46,742 nt of DNA, from contig ONJT01000024.1 of assembly GCA_900318245.1 (NCBI GenBank), positions 1 to 46,742 on the forward strand, in the 5' to 3' direction. A program made the translations under genes and the position numbers. Shown piece after piece: positions 1 through 7,924 of the stretch. Below the pieces are notes generated by a model. That model made no database searches and was not told the DNA's origin. It saw only the letters and a list, made by a program, of their open reading frames with translations. Source of the DNA: an uncultured Bacteroidales bacterium. GTDB lineage: Bacteria > Bacteroidota > Bacteroidia > Bacteroidales > Paludibacteraceae. Each line of letters starts with the position of its first letter. The first letter of the stretch is position 1.

Positions 1-3000
1 GTTGTTGAACCAGATATAGTGCAGATAAACGCCTGTCTCCGGGTTGATAGTATAGGCCTTGCTCTCGCCCGAGTACGGAGTAGCAGGGTGCCAGTTACAT
101 CCGGCAAAGCAGATAAAGTATTTGCTTGCATCATCCGTCTTGTGGTAAGCTGGATCATAGCCGTTGCTTGTCAGCGGAATGAAGTCTCCGTTTACAAGGG
201 CTTTCTTGCCGTCCTCGAAGGTATAGAGACAGTTCTCATCCACCGCTGCTTCCTCGAACCAGAGACAGTCTTCTTTCTGATAGAGTTTATTATCCGAACC
301 GCTATATACTCCCACTTTCTCGGTAGCCATGAACTGATGCCATTCGTTGAGCATGGTGTAGTTGTAGAATGCAGCCGGATTCGTGCCTAACCACCAATCC
401 GATTCCAGATCTGCTTCGGGATCAGGGTTATACTTTGGACAATTCGCATCCGGCGTTACATTGAACCACTTCATACGAGCTTCCAGACCGGTCTTATCGT
501 GCGAATAAACGGCTGCTGTATATGCATCTTCACCGGCATTTCTATTTTCGTTCTCCTGACCTATATTTTCACCTTCCATATAGGTAAAGAAATAGGTATG
601 GTCAGCCTGTTCGTCTTTATCCTCTTCATGGAACCAGCGACCGTTGACGTTATAGAACGAATTATGGTTACCCATACTACGTGTATAACTGCCATCCTCA
701 TTGCAGAGGTTCGCGGCAGCAATCGGATTGTTTACCCATGTAATGTTGGGAGCACCATCATGCTTCACTTCTACCGCCCAAAGAATATTATCAGAAGGCA
801 GAGCTGTTTGGAAGTTAATCACACCGCCGTTGTTACCCATGATATTCGCACCGCCGGCAGTGGTATAGAGACGACCTTCTTTATAAACATCATTTATTGT
901 AGTATCCTTCACATTCAATACGCCATCGACAATCAGTTTGGCATCATCCAGACCGGCTTTGGAGTTCTCGGCACCACGGTTCTTATGGCTGGTGAGGTTA
1001 TTGAACGAGCGGAAATAGTAGTCATGCACATACTTGCCCCACTGGTCTACATCGTATAGATAGAGCTCGCTTGTCAGATTAACCGTAGCAGTCGGCTTGA
1101 TCTCCACAATCGCACCGGCTTGTACCATCAGCGGATTCGCCAGATTCATGTTACAATCCTTCAAGATGATATGCATGCTGTTCGAGATCGGCAGGATGAA
1201 TTTCTCCGAACTCATATCGATATATACCGTCACATGCAAAGCATCCAACTTCGCCGTTCCGCTCAATTCATAGCAACTCAAGTCCGTCGTCGGGTCGTAC
1301 CACATACGTACTACCGACTGCTCGTCTGTCAGCAAGAACATCGTATTCTCCGGACCAATCATCGAGAAGATGGCATCGTGGTGACCAAAACCGGTAGTGA
1401 TACTGGTAAAGGTGCGCAAGGTCGAGCCATGCTTAAAGGTTGTCGGAATCTCAATGTTCTGAATCGCATAACTCTGGAATGGGAAGAGTTTGCGATGATC
1501 TACTTCGTTATTGTAATAGATATCGAACGAAGCCGTACCACCACGCCAGTCGCCTAACTCGAAGTTCTCCCAAATGGTTGCACCGCTATTAGCGGTAACG
1601 GTACCGGTACCGACGGTGTTATTACCTTGGTCCATATCCTGACCCTTGATGTAACCCCAGCAGTAGAGGTGGGCGCCATTATTGAGATTGATATGACCAC
1701 CCTGTACCATGTTGATCACACCGCATTCTCCGGTCGTATAAGCCGACTTGTTACCACCGCCGGTGGATAGCAGCTTACCTGCTACGCAGATATTACCGCT
1801 ACAGTTGATCGTTACGCCTTCCTTCAGCGTCAGTGTACGATAAGCGGCCAATACCTCTTCCATTGATTTTGGGCTTAGAACTTCCGGAGTCTCTTGCAAC
1901 TCAAAGAAGTCGGCCTTGTGCGGAATCAACAGCGTTACACCCTTCGGAATCGTATAGGTGATCGAGGTAGTACCATCGCCAAGCGTCAGATCCCGCATGA
2001 GGGTAACAAGCTTGCTATCCGAAGAGGTACCTGCGGCAGTGAGGGCTGCGCCCATGTCCGCAAAATAGACATCACCTACTTTGAAGTTCTGTACTTCTAC
2101 CGCCACAAAGGCTGCTTCTACTTCACAGGTCACTGTAATAGAAGTGGTAAAACTCTCTTTGCACGAAACGGTAACACCGTTAATCTTCCATCCTTGGAAC
2201 TGATAACCGGATGCCGGAGTAGGAGCGCTCAAGGTAACTGCATAGAGCGAGGGAGTTGGCTCACCAATGTGTTGTACAAATGATTCACCTACCGTTCGTG
2301 GATCTTCACCTTGGTAGGTTACCACGTACGTACCGTAATCCGAATGCTTATAGGTAATGTCACACGGCGATACAATCGCAATCGGCAGCGCCAGCACCTC
2401 ATGATCGTAGGTATAATCATCCTCCAACACCAACTGACACGCATTACCGGCCGTAGCCTCTTTAGCATCCGCAAGGTTTACTCCACCCTTTAATGCTACC
2501 GTGACCACTTTACCTTCCACGACTTTACCGACGCCTAAGCCGTCTTCACTATCAAATACGACAGAAGAACCGGGTTCTCCGCCGCCGCCAGAGGATGCTT
2601 CCCCATAAATACGTACATTGGTGAAATCGCCGAATGCATCTTGTGACTGTTCAATACGAATCTTTGTCGCAGTCGGAGAGAATGACCAAGTAATATCTTG
2701 ATCTGAAGTAAGATCCACATTCTCATACCCATCAATTACATTCCACACTTCACCAACATATTCTTTAACGGTCCATATTGGATTAGTCGGGGTACCAAAA
2801 TAGTCTCCATCTTTATAATGAAAGGATATTTTGCTTTGCCCGGAAGTCATAAACTCTATCCAAGACGATATCGTCAGTACATCTTTGTCAAATGATGCGC
2901 TTCCAAAAAAACCGCTTTCATATGCCACTAAAGATTGTGCATCAAAGATCTCCTGAGTCAAATTAATCTCCGGAACAGCAACAGCGGGGGTTGCATCTAC

Positions 3001-5463
3001 TATTGTAAAGTACTGCGCTGCCGTTTCGTTCAGTGTTGCGGTTACCTGACGCTTATTAGCCATCGTGAGCGTAATATCCCGAGTGCTAACCGTTCCGTTA
3101 TCATCAATCAGCGCTACCTGCTCTGCGTCCGCTGCAATAACATCGTATTCCGAGATACGCACATCGGTAAATATACCACTATTAAAGCCTTGAGTCTCGT
3201 CTATCCGGATCTTTACTGCATTCGGCGAGAATTGCCAAGTTACCTCTTCGCCGGAAGTAAGAACCACATTCTCATAAAGCACAGCACTTGTATTGTTATT
3301 GTCACCATAATACTCCGTAACTGTCCAGTTAGGTATGCCATAATTACCCGGATCATCATCATAGCTGAAAGAGATGATATTTTGCCCGGCAGTCATGAAT
3401 TCTACCCAACCGCCGCTATTGATAGTCAGTTTATTTTGTGTCTCTTCAAACGATGCTGAGGGTATTTGCTCTCCCATGAACTCGCTGATTTCGTATGTCA
3501 TTACCGAAGGATCCGTATATTGGGAATATAAGTCCAGATAAATCTCCGGTACGGGCGACACGTCGATTGCAGTCTCATATTCCCCTTCAAATGCCGCATA
3601 CGTATCGGTCTGCGGAATTTGAAGATAAAACGCTGCCGATTGGCCGGGCTCATGGTGTAAGTATTCCGCGGTAGCTTCGTTTTTATTAGAAGCCGGATCA
3701 TAGGTAAGCTTGTCTCCGGCTGTCTTTGTCAGCGTCCAATCTCCATCCGAATTGGTAGTAATCGGATTGTAGGCCATAAGACCCTCGCGGATGGAATCCC
3801 AATTCCAAGTAACCGTAGGTTGAGTCAGCGGCACTGCCGTATATCTCAAAGTGAAAGTTGCCGAGACAGGTTCTCCATTGACAGTACTTGTTCCTGAGAT
3901 AGTAAGCGTAGCTTCATGATTGGTGTTTGCCGTCACCGGAGTTTCACGATGCGCACTAAAAGTAAGCGTCTGGGATACTTTACTTAAATTGACGGAACTT
4001 GGGTCAAACTCAAATACTCCATCCGGGTCACTCCATACCTTTTGCAAATCGGTAACTTGTGAGATTAACAAATTAGCCGTTACATCCACTTTGTTAGTTC
4101 CGATAATATTGCCAAAGGAATAAATCTCTTCGTCGCTGGGTGAGTCATCCGATGCAAACGTGATGATGGAACCTTCTTCACAACGGCCACTTAAAGCAAT
4201 GTCATGTGTATCCGTCTGAGCTCCGTTAGTCGCTGTATAACTCGCCACAATACGCAAGGTCGCCGTATGCTCACCGGCTACGGTTGGGGCATAGTGCACG
4301 TCAAATGCACTTAAAAAATTATCGGAAACATAGTTGCCGGAAAACGATTGCGTTCCATTGGGGAACTTAAATTGAGCCGCATTATCGCCAATAATGGTAG
4401 CCGTCCAAACCGTCTTAGTAGCAGTGGTTCTTTTGGCCATAGTGTTCGCATTGGTAACAAGCAGTTTGTTAGCCAAACGCTCACGTTCCGATGCCGCCAC
4501 ATCCATTCCTACATAAAAACGCTCCACTATTTCTTCGTTTACGCGATTCCAATCCAATGCAGACACTACTGTGGAGAAGGTAGGCTGCAAGTTCACATTA
4601 GCTTTAGCACTGGCGGTCTTTGACGTGGCATTATCTTTTGACGTCAGCGTAATAGTAGCCGTTTCGATAGGAAGACCATGCTTATTTTCTGCCGTATAGT
4701 GCACCGGCACAGTTATCACGTTACCGGAACGGGTAGGGATTCCTATTTTAAGCTTCGTGTTACTGCTTGTCCAAGTGAAATTTGAAACCGTTCCTGCTCC
4801 CGACACATTGAATGTCACAGAGGCTTTCCCCTTGTCTGTCGGTGCAGTGATGGAGATCGTTCCGTCTGCTTTTTTGCTCGATACAGAACATCCTTTAATA
4901 CTCTCCTCCGGAATAAAGTACCATTCTTTTCCTGAATTGCTGGACGGTCCATACGAAATGCTTGCGCTTGTGGTTGCGCTGGTGCCCATGTATAAACGAT
5001 TACTATTACCTTTCTTATAGATATTGTAATATTTTTTACCTGACGCTGTTCCCGCCTCTGTTATAGCTATATTGGATTGCGCAGAAGTTGATACACTATA
5101 CATAGACGAACTCATGTACCACGTCTTTCCACCGAATTGATCAACAACCTTAATCTTATAATACCCTGATGTAGTACCGCTTTCAAGCTTAAACAGCACC
5201 GCTTGATTTCCTCTTTCCGTTGCCGAAGAACCTGTAGTCGGACCTAAAGTAATCGAAGTTCTAGTAGGATCAAAATTGGTAACAGAAGTACCTTGAAAAC
5301 ATATAAATCTACCACGCGTTTTGTTGTAGATGTAATAGTTCTTCCCCACTTCCGGAACCTCTGCATAATCAGGCCAGTTGGGTTCAGCTGCCTCTACATA
5401 ATTACTTCCTAACAGCAACAGCATCGCTGCCAGAAATGTTTTAAAATAGTTGAATTTTGTCAT
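1..5463 (-). CDS. Very large secreted multidomain surface protein, 3' end outside the window
   Basis: An uninterrupted frame of 1821 codons runs off the left edge. The N-terminus is a signal peptide (MTKFNYFKTFLAAMLLLLGS, cleavage probably after the following VEAA). Then come an aromatic-rich lectin-like stretch (about 25-190), Ig-like beta domains of the kind seen in Bacteroidales surface proteins (about 200-560), and two homologous discoidin-like repeats at about 650-770 and 850-955. The repeats share W-x-EFMT-(A/S)-GQ and W-x-FSP-x-A-x-KIRI. A Gly-rich linker lies at about 963, an InlB-like repeat with GYQFQGW at about 1088, then a long region rich in N and G suggestive of a beta-helix (from about 1130). 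It is exported and probably surface-displayed; the sorting signal would lie outside the window. Adhesion or glycan binding is inference. It has its own promoter and an unusually long leader. Confidence 0.85.
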   Translation of the reverse strand, partial: MTKFNYFKTFLAAMLLLLGSNYVEAAEPNWPDYAEVPEVGKNYYIYNKTRGRFICFQGTSVTNFDPTRTSITLGPTTGSSATERGNQAVLFKLESGTTSGYYKIKVVDQFGGKTWYMSSSMYSVSTSAQSNIAITEAGTASGKKYYNIYKKGNSNRLYMGTSATTSASISYGPSSNSGKEWYFIPEESIKGCSVSSKKADGTISITAPTDKGKASVTFNVSGAGTVSNFTWTSSNTKLKIGIPTRSGNVITVPVHYTAENKHGLPIETATITLTSKDNATSKTASAKANVNLQPTFSTVVSALDWNRVNEEIVERFYVGMDVAASERERLANKLLVTNANTMAKRTTATKTVWTATIIGDNAAQFKFPNGTQSFSGNYVSDNFLSAFDVHYAPTVAGEHTATLRIVASYTATNGAQTDTHDIALSGRCEEGSIITFASDDSPSDEEIYSFGNIIGTNKVDVTANLLISQVTDLQKVWSDPDGVFEFDPSSVNLSKVSQTLTFSAHRETPVTANTNHEATLTISGTSTVNGEPVSATFTLRYTAVPLTQPTVTWNWDSIREGLMAYNPITTNSDGDWTLTKTAGDKLTYDPASNKNEATAEYLHHEPGQSAAFYLQIPQTDTYAAFEGEYETAIDVSPVPEIYLDLYSQYTDPSVMTYEISEFMGEQIPSASFEETQNKLTINSGGWVEFMTAGQNIISFSYDDDPGNYGIPNWTVTEYYGDNNNTSAVLYENVVLTSGEEVTWQFSPNAVKIRIDETQGFNSGIFTDVRISEYDVIAADAEQVALIDDNGTVSTRDITLTMANKRQVTATLNETAAQYFTIVDATPAVAVPEINLTQEIFDAQSLVAYESGFFGSASFDKDVLTISSWIEFMTSGQSKISFHYKDGDYFGTPTNPIWTVKEYVGEVWNVIDGYENVDLTSDQDITWSFSPTATKIRIEQSQDAFGDFTNVRIYGEASSGGGGEPGSSVVFDSEDGLGVGKVVEGKVVTVALKGGVNLADAKEATAGNACQLVLEDDYTYDHEVLALPIAIVSPCDITYKHSDYGTYVVTYQGEDPRTVGESFVQHIGEPTPSLYAVTLSAPTPASGYQFQGWKINGVTVSCKESFTTSITVTCEVEAAFVAVEVQNFKVGDVYFADMGAALTAAGTSSDSKLVTLMRDLTLGDGTTSITYTIPKGVTLLIPHKADFFELQETPEVLSPKSMEEVLAAYRTLTLKEGVTINCSGNICVAGKLLSTGGGNKSAYTTGECGVINMVQGGHINLNNGAHLYCWGYIKGQDMDQGNNTVGTGTVTANSGATIWENFELGDWRGGTASFDIYYNNEVDHRKLFPFQSYAIQNIEIPTTFKHGSTLRTFTSITTGFGHHDAIFSMIGPENTMFLLTDEQSVVRMWYDPTTDLSCYELSGTAKLDALHVTVYIDMSSEKFILPISNSMHIILKDCNMNLANPLMVQAGAIVEIKPTATVNLTSELYLYDVDQWGKYVHDYYFRSFNNLTSHKNRGAENSKAGLDDAKLIVDGVLNVKDTTINDVYKEGRLYTTAGGANIMGNNGGVINFQTALPSDNILWAVEVKHDGAPNITWVNNPIAAANLCNEDGSYTRSMGNHNSFYNVNGRWFHEEDKDEQADHTYFFTYMEGENIGQENENRNAGEDAYTAAVYSHDKTGLEARMKWFNVTPDANCPKYNPDPEADLESDWWLGTNPAAFYNYTMLNEWHQFMATEKVGVYSGSDNKLYQKEDCLWFEEAAVDENCLYTFEDGKKALVNGDFIPLTSNGYDPAYHKTDDASKYFICFAGCNWHPATPYSGESKAYTINPETGVYLHYIWFNN

Positions 5464-5502
5464 AATTTATAATATTTTAGTTTAACATTATTTTCATCAA
5501 AA

Positions 5503-5578
5503 GTGGCACACAGGCGCAGAATAAAAAAAAATTATTGCGATACAAAAAGATATGACCTGCGCCTGTGCTATTTGCCAC
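5503..5578. repeat. Hairpin next to the start codon
   Basis: Arms 5503-5519 (GTGGCACACAGGCGCAG) and 5557-5578 pair through CTGCGCCTGTG and GCCAC. The outer arm ends about 40 nt upstream of the giant gene's ATG. The pairing is perfect over the 11-bp core. Confidence 0.75.
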
Positions 5579-5626
5579 GAAACTCATATGCATACAAAAA
5601 GCGTAGACTTCGCTGTTGCTCATCTA

Positions 5627-5801
5627 CACACAAGGACCTTCGAACTTGCCCTAACCTAGTAATAAACAACAAAGAAACCTACGCCGATATGACAACACAC
5701 CCGCCAAGAATGGCAGGTACGTATGAATGTCATACCCGTAGGCATCTATTGTTACTTTGTTGTTGACTAGGTTTAAAAAAGTGTTCGAAGCTTTTTGTGT
5801 G
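5627..5801. repeat. 175-nt nested long hairpin (element A)
   Basis: Successive arms pair in order from outside to inside: CACACAA/TTGTGTG (5627/5795), CTTCGAAC/GTTCGAAG (5638/5783), AACCTAGT/ACTAGGTT (5653/5766), AACAACAAAG/CTTTGTTGTT (5665/5755), CCTACG/CGTAGG (5678/5737), TATGACA/TGTCATA (5688/5728), CCCGCCA/TGGCAGG (5700/5711). That is over 50 bp of nested pairing broken by small internal loops. The same architecture with different sequence occurs at 10171-10338 and 28098-28207. Confidence 0.85.
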
Positions 5802-6003
5802 CCAATAACAAAGCGTCAATAAACGCCTTTAATATGTATTGAACCCTCCCACCACAATCATTCTTGCCCCACCGGGCGATTGTATCGGCGTAGATAGATT
5901 CCTGCCCACTTAGGCTGGTGCCGCCCTCCCGTTTAACGTCTATGGAGAAGACGATAGTGTTATTTCAATCCACTATTTTTGTTATCTTTGCAACTTTCGG
6001 CTG

Positions 6004-6034
6004 CAAAGTTACGGAAATATTTCCAATTACACAA
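6004..6034 (-). promoter_or_regulatory. Promoter of the giant surface-protein gene
   Basis: The minus strand has TTG (6034-6032), 20 nt, then TAACTTTG (6011-6004), matching the Bacteroidetes -33/-7 pattern at the same spacing as the other promoters here. The start is expected near 5998. This makes the 5464-6000 segment a transcribed leader. Confidence 0.7.
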
Positions 6035-6217
6035 ATAAAATGGCTAAAAGGTGATAAAAAGTTAGAAATTTGTTTGTAGATTACAAAAAAACACTACCTT
6101 TGCGGCGGAAAATGAATAAATACAGCTTTATTTGATATTCGCCGGCGGGGCGTAGCTGACGCACCCGCACCTACGCTCTCACGTACGTGCGGGAAGTTTA
6201 GGAGTGAGATTGGAAAA

Positions 6218-6430
6218 TTAATGTTGTTTCAGCCAAAGTGCAAAGAACTTCTCATATACTACATACGCGCCATCATCGTTTTGATAGAGCAGTTCTTTTT
6301 CCATTAGATTTTGGATTGCACCGCTGAACGAATCTCCGCGTCCGTACTTACTTTTTTTGCATACGTGCAAATTTACAGCAGAAATTGTTACTATTTTGTT
6401 ATTTTCTGTTATCAATACGTGTGATTCCAA
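6218..6430 (-). pseudogene. C-terminal remnant of an AAA-type ATPase
   Basis: The last 40 or so residues (SFSGAIQNLMEKELLYQNDD, then a segment ending FFALWLKQH) look like the winged-helix C-terminus of Bacteroidales AAA/DUF234-type ATPases, which typically read xLLEKxLI...VYDxFFALWL. No Walker motifs or ATPase domain precede it; the first 30 residues look unrelated. The frame overlaps the end of the next gene upstream by 32 nt in another frame. It is most likely a decayed fragment. The alternative, a small real winged-helix protein, is less likely. Confidence 0.5.
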
Positions 6431-7556
6431 CCTTTTCCAACTTCTCCACGTACTCTTTCACCTCGGGGGTATAGCGACCTAACTCTTTCCATGCGCGGAG
6501 AAACTGGTCGTGGTTATTTTTCTTGTTGTAGTCTTCGACCAATTGTTCGGACATCCATCGGGTGATATCCCGAACGGAGCAGGCACGACGCACATAGCCC
6601 AACTGCCGCAAGGCATAGATAGCCGCCGAAAGGCACTTGAAATAATCCCACTCTTTCTCTTGAATTCGCAAGTACTGCGTCAGCTGTTTCTGCTGATGTT
6701 CGCTCACCTCTTTCTCCCAGAAAAGGACTGGTTTCTCGGGCTTGAGATGGCGGGTGATATATTTCTGCCAATTGACCATCCATTGTGCCCATAGCAGTTG
6801 CCGGTCGTCAGGCAAGGCGTCTATTTCGTCTTTCAGAAAGAGCCAGTTGGTTTCTTGTTCGACGACGAAGTTCCGATGTCTGGCAGCGCGGGGTTGGGCC
6901 CCGGGGAGTTCCCGTACCTGCGCTTGATAAGTAGTCCACACCCAGGTGAGATAGCGTTTGTAGATATCCTCCGCATCTTCGCCTTCAAAGATGAAAGTCG
7001 GTTTGTTGGTTTGGTCGTCACGTTGCAGTTGCTCAAAGAGCGCATTGACCTGCGCGGGGTCGGTCCAGTTCGTGTGTAAAAACTGTTGCCGACGCGTCTC
7101 TGTCTGCGCGGCGTTCAGCAACCATTGGGCAAAAGGTTCTACCCACGGTTCGTATTCCCATATATGGTTTCGGAAGGTCTCAACGGTCAGGTAGCGCATG
7201 TACGTCGTCACTAACTGTAGCGCCAGATCCGACAGCAGCACATTCGGGCATATATCCCCCCACTCAACTTCCGATGTCGCCAAATCGATATACGCGTTAT
7301 TAAGCAACTCAACCTCCGCTTCTAACAATCCCCATTCCTCGCGTCGCACTTCGCGCTCGTACTTCTTGATCCACGCCATCCGCTCCGCGTCGCTGTCTAT
7401 CGCAATATCGCGCCGGACACCCTCTTCCGTGTCCACAATCAACGCACTCAGCAACGCAGCTCCCGCCACGCCGCCTATCTCTATTTCCGTCTGAGCCACC
7501 TTCAGATAGTGGTTCTCATAACGCAATCGGTCGTCTATGATATAGTCTTCTAACAT
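6399..7556 (-). CDS. Unrecognised 386-aa cytoplasmic protein
   Basis: I do not recognise the family. The product is acidic, rich in Trp, Glu, Gln and Arg, has no signal peptide or membrane segment, and appears mostly helical. The ATG at 7556 (MLEDYIIDDRLR) is chosen over an upstream TTG at 7568 because that TTG is part of the -7 box TACCTTTG (7573-7566). The transcript therefore starts only a few nucleotides before the ATG. The gene stands alone between a terminator and an ATPase remnant. Just upstream of its promoter is a 32-bp element shared, at identical spacing, with the toxin-antitoxin operon at 11018. The base composition is like the core genome. Confidence 0.7.
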   Translation of the reverse strand: MLEDYIIDDRLRYENHYLKVAQTEIEIGGVAGAALLSALIVDTEEGVRRDIAIDSDAERMAWIKKYEREVRREEWGLLEAEVELLNNAYIDLATSEVEWGDICPNVLLSDLALQLVTTYMRYLTVETFRNHIWEYEPWVEPFAQWLLNAAQTETRRQQFLHTNWTDPAQVNALFEQLQRDDQTNKPTFIFEGEDAEDIYKRYLTWVWTTYQAQVRELPGAQPRAARHRNFVVEQETNWLFLKDEIDALPDDRQLLWAQWMVNWQKYITRHLKPEKPVLFWEKEVSEHQQKQLTQYLRIQEKEWDYFKCLSAAIYALRQLGYVRRACSVRDITRWMSEQLVEDYNKKNNHDQFLRAWKELGRYTPEVKEYVEKLEKVGITRIDNRK

Positions 7557-7565
7557 AATCGTGGG

Positions 7566-7596
7566 CAAAGGTACAAAAAAAACTGCATATATACAA
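7566..7596 (-). promoter_or_regulatory. Promoter abutting the start codon of the 386-aa gene
   Basis: TTG at 7596-7594, 20 nt, TACCTTTG at 7573-7566. Only 9 nt separate the -7 box from the ATG at 7556, so the mRNA has almost no leader. This decides against the upstream TTG start. Confidence 0.75.
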
Positions 7597-7600
7597 GAAT

Positions 7601-7642
7601 ATTTGCAAAAATAGGCCGGAAGAGGCTGGTATAGGCAGAAAA
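7601..7642. repeat. Promoter-upstream shared element, copy 1
   Basis: The block ATTTGCAAAAATAGGCCGG (7601-7619) and the block TATAGGCAGAAAA (7630-7642) are separated by a 10-bp insertion. Both blocks recur contiguously at 11080-11111. Each copy begins exactly 4 nt upstream of the -33 TTG of its promoter. This placement suggests an operator or UP-like site. Confidence 0.7.
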
Positions 7643-7659
7643 GGGATAACTAAAACAAG

Positions 7660-7686
7660 CGGGCGACTCTCTCATCGAGCCGCCCG
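7660..7686 (-). terminator. Hairpin terminator candidate
   Basis: CGGGCG (7660-7665) pairs with CGCCCG (7681-7686), extended by CTC/GAG across one mismatch. It follows the exported-protein operon and the tail remnant on the minus strand. The downstream run of T is weak (CTTGTTTTAG). Confidence 0.5.
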
Positions 7687-7726
7687 ATTTGTTTCTTTGT
7701 ACTTGGTACTTAGTCCCTTGGTCACT

Positions 7727-7813
7727 TTATTTTATTTCTTGTCCCGTGATGGTATATACCTTCTCTCCGCGGAGAATGAAGATCTGACCGTCACGTAGTA
7801 TCTTGTCCTCTCT
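7727..7813 (-). pseudogene. Detached C-terminal tail remnant of an exported protein
   Basis: Directly after an in-frame TAG (7816-7814) lies a frame reading REDKILRDGQIFILRGEK followed by VYTITGQEIK and a stop. It matches the C-terminal tails of the exported proteins ending at 27383 (...TYTLQGQEVK) and 43168 (...TYMITGQEVK). Nothing coding that resembles such a protein precedes it within 110 nt. It is the left-over end of a lost exported-protein gene, or the former end of the 404-aa gene that now stops at 7925. Confidence 0.6.
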
Positions 7814-7924
7814 CTACAAATATGTAGATTAGCAACACTGCCAATAAAATTTCTATTATGCAGTCAAAACATAAGCTAACGAAACGCTGCGCCTTTGAGA
7901 AGAAGAACCCGTATAAATGGACGG

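Larger units (their letters stand above)
5464..6000 (-). promoter_or_regulatory. About 535-nt structured 5' leader of the giant surface-protein gene (leader A)
   Basis: No gene lies here. On the minus strand, counted from the promoter at 6004-6034, the RNA would contain several elements. A CGTC/GACG hairpin (5938-5955) is followed by TTAAACGGGAGG. A hairpin with arms ACAATC/GATTGT surrounds 5855-5883. A small hairpin GCGT-TTATTG-ACGC follows (5813-5826). The 175-nt nested hairpin at 5627-5801 and the hairpin at 5503-5578 lie next to the start codon. The block at 5812-5830 is identical to 10348-10366 in the leader of another exported-protein gene. I could not match it to a riboswitch, tmRNA, RNase P or 6S RNA. 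A cis-acting structured leader is the best reading. Confidence 0.6.

Noticed and set aside
5503-5766. Plus-strand frame of 87 codons in leader A
   Set aside because: It lies within a nested inverted repeat and contains no protein-like pattern; the pairing explains the bases.
5627-5801. Integron attC site or CRISPR-like repeat
   Set aside because: No RYYYAAC/GTTRRRY core ends, no integrase and no repeated spacer units.
5627-5801. Retron msr-msd
   Set aside because: A long hairpin is present, but no reverse transcriptase gene is in the window and the upstream a1/a2 pairing is missing.
7830-7924. Hydrophobic minus-strand frame (IIEILLAVLLIYIFVERG) between 7925 and the tail remnant
   Set aside because: It has no ATG or convincing start, ends at a nearby stop and is in the wrong frame for either neighbour; likely chance.
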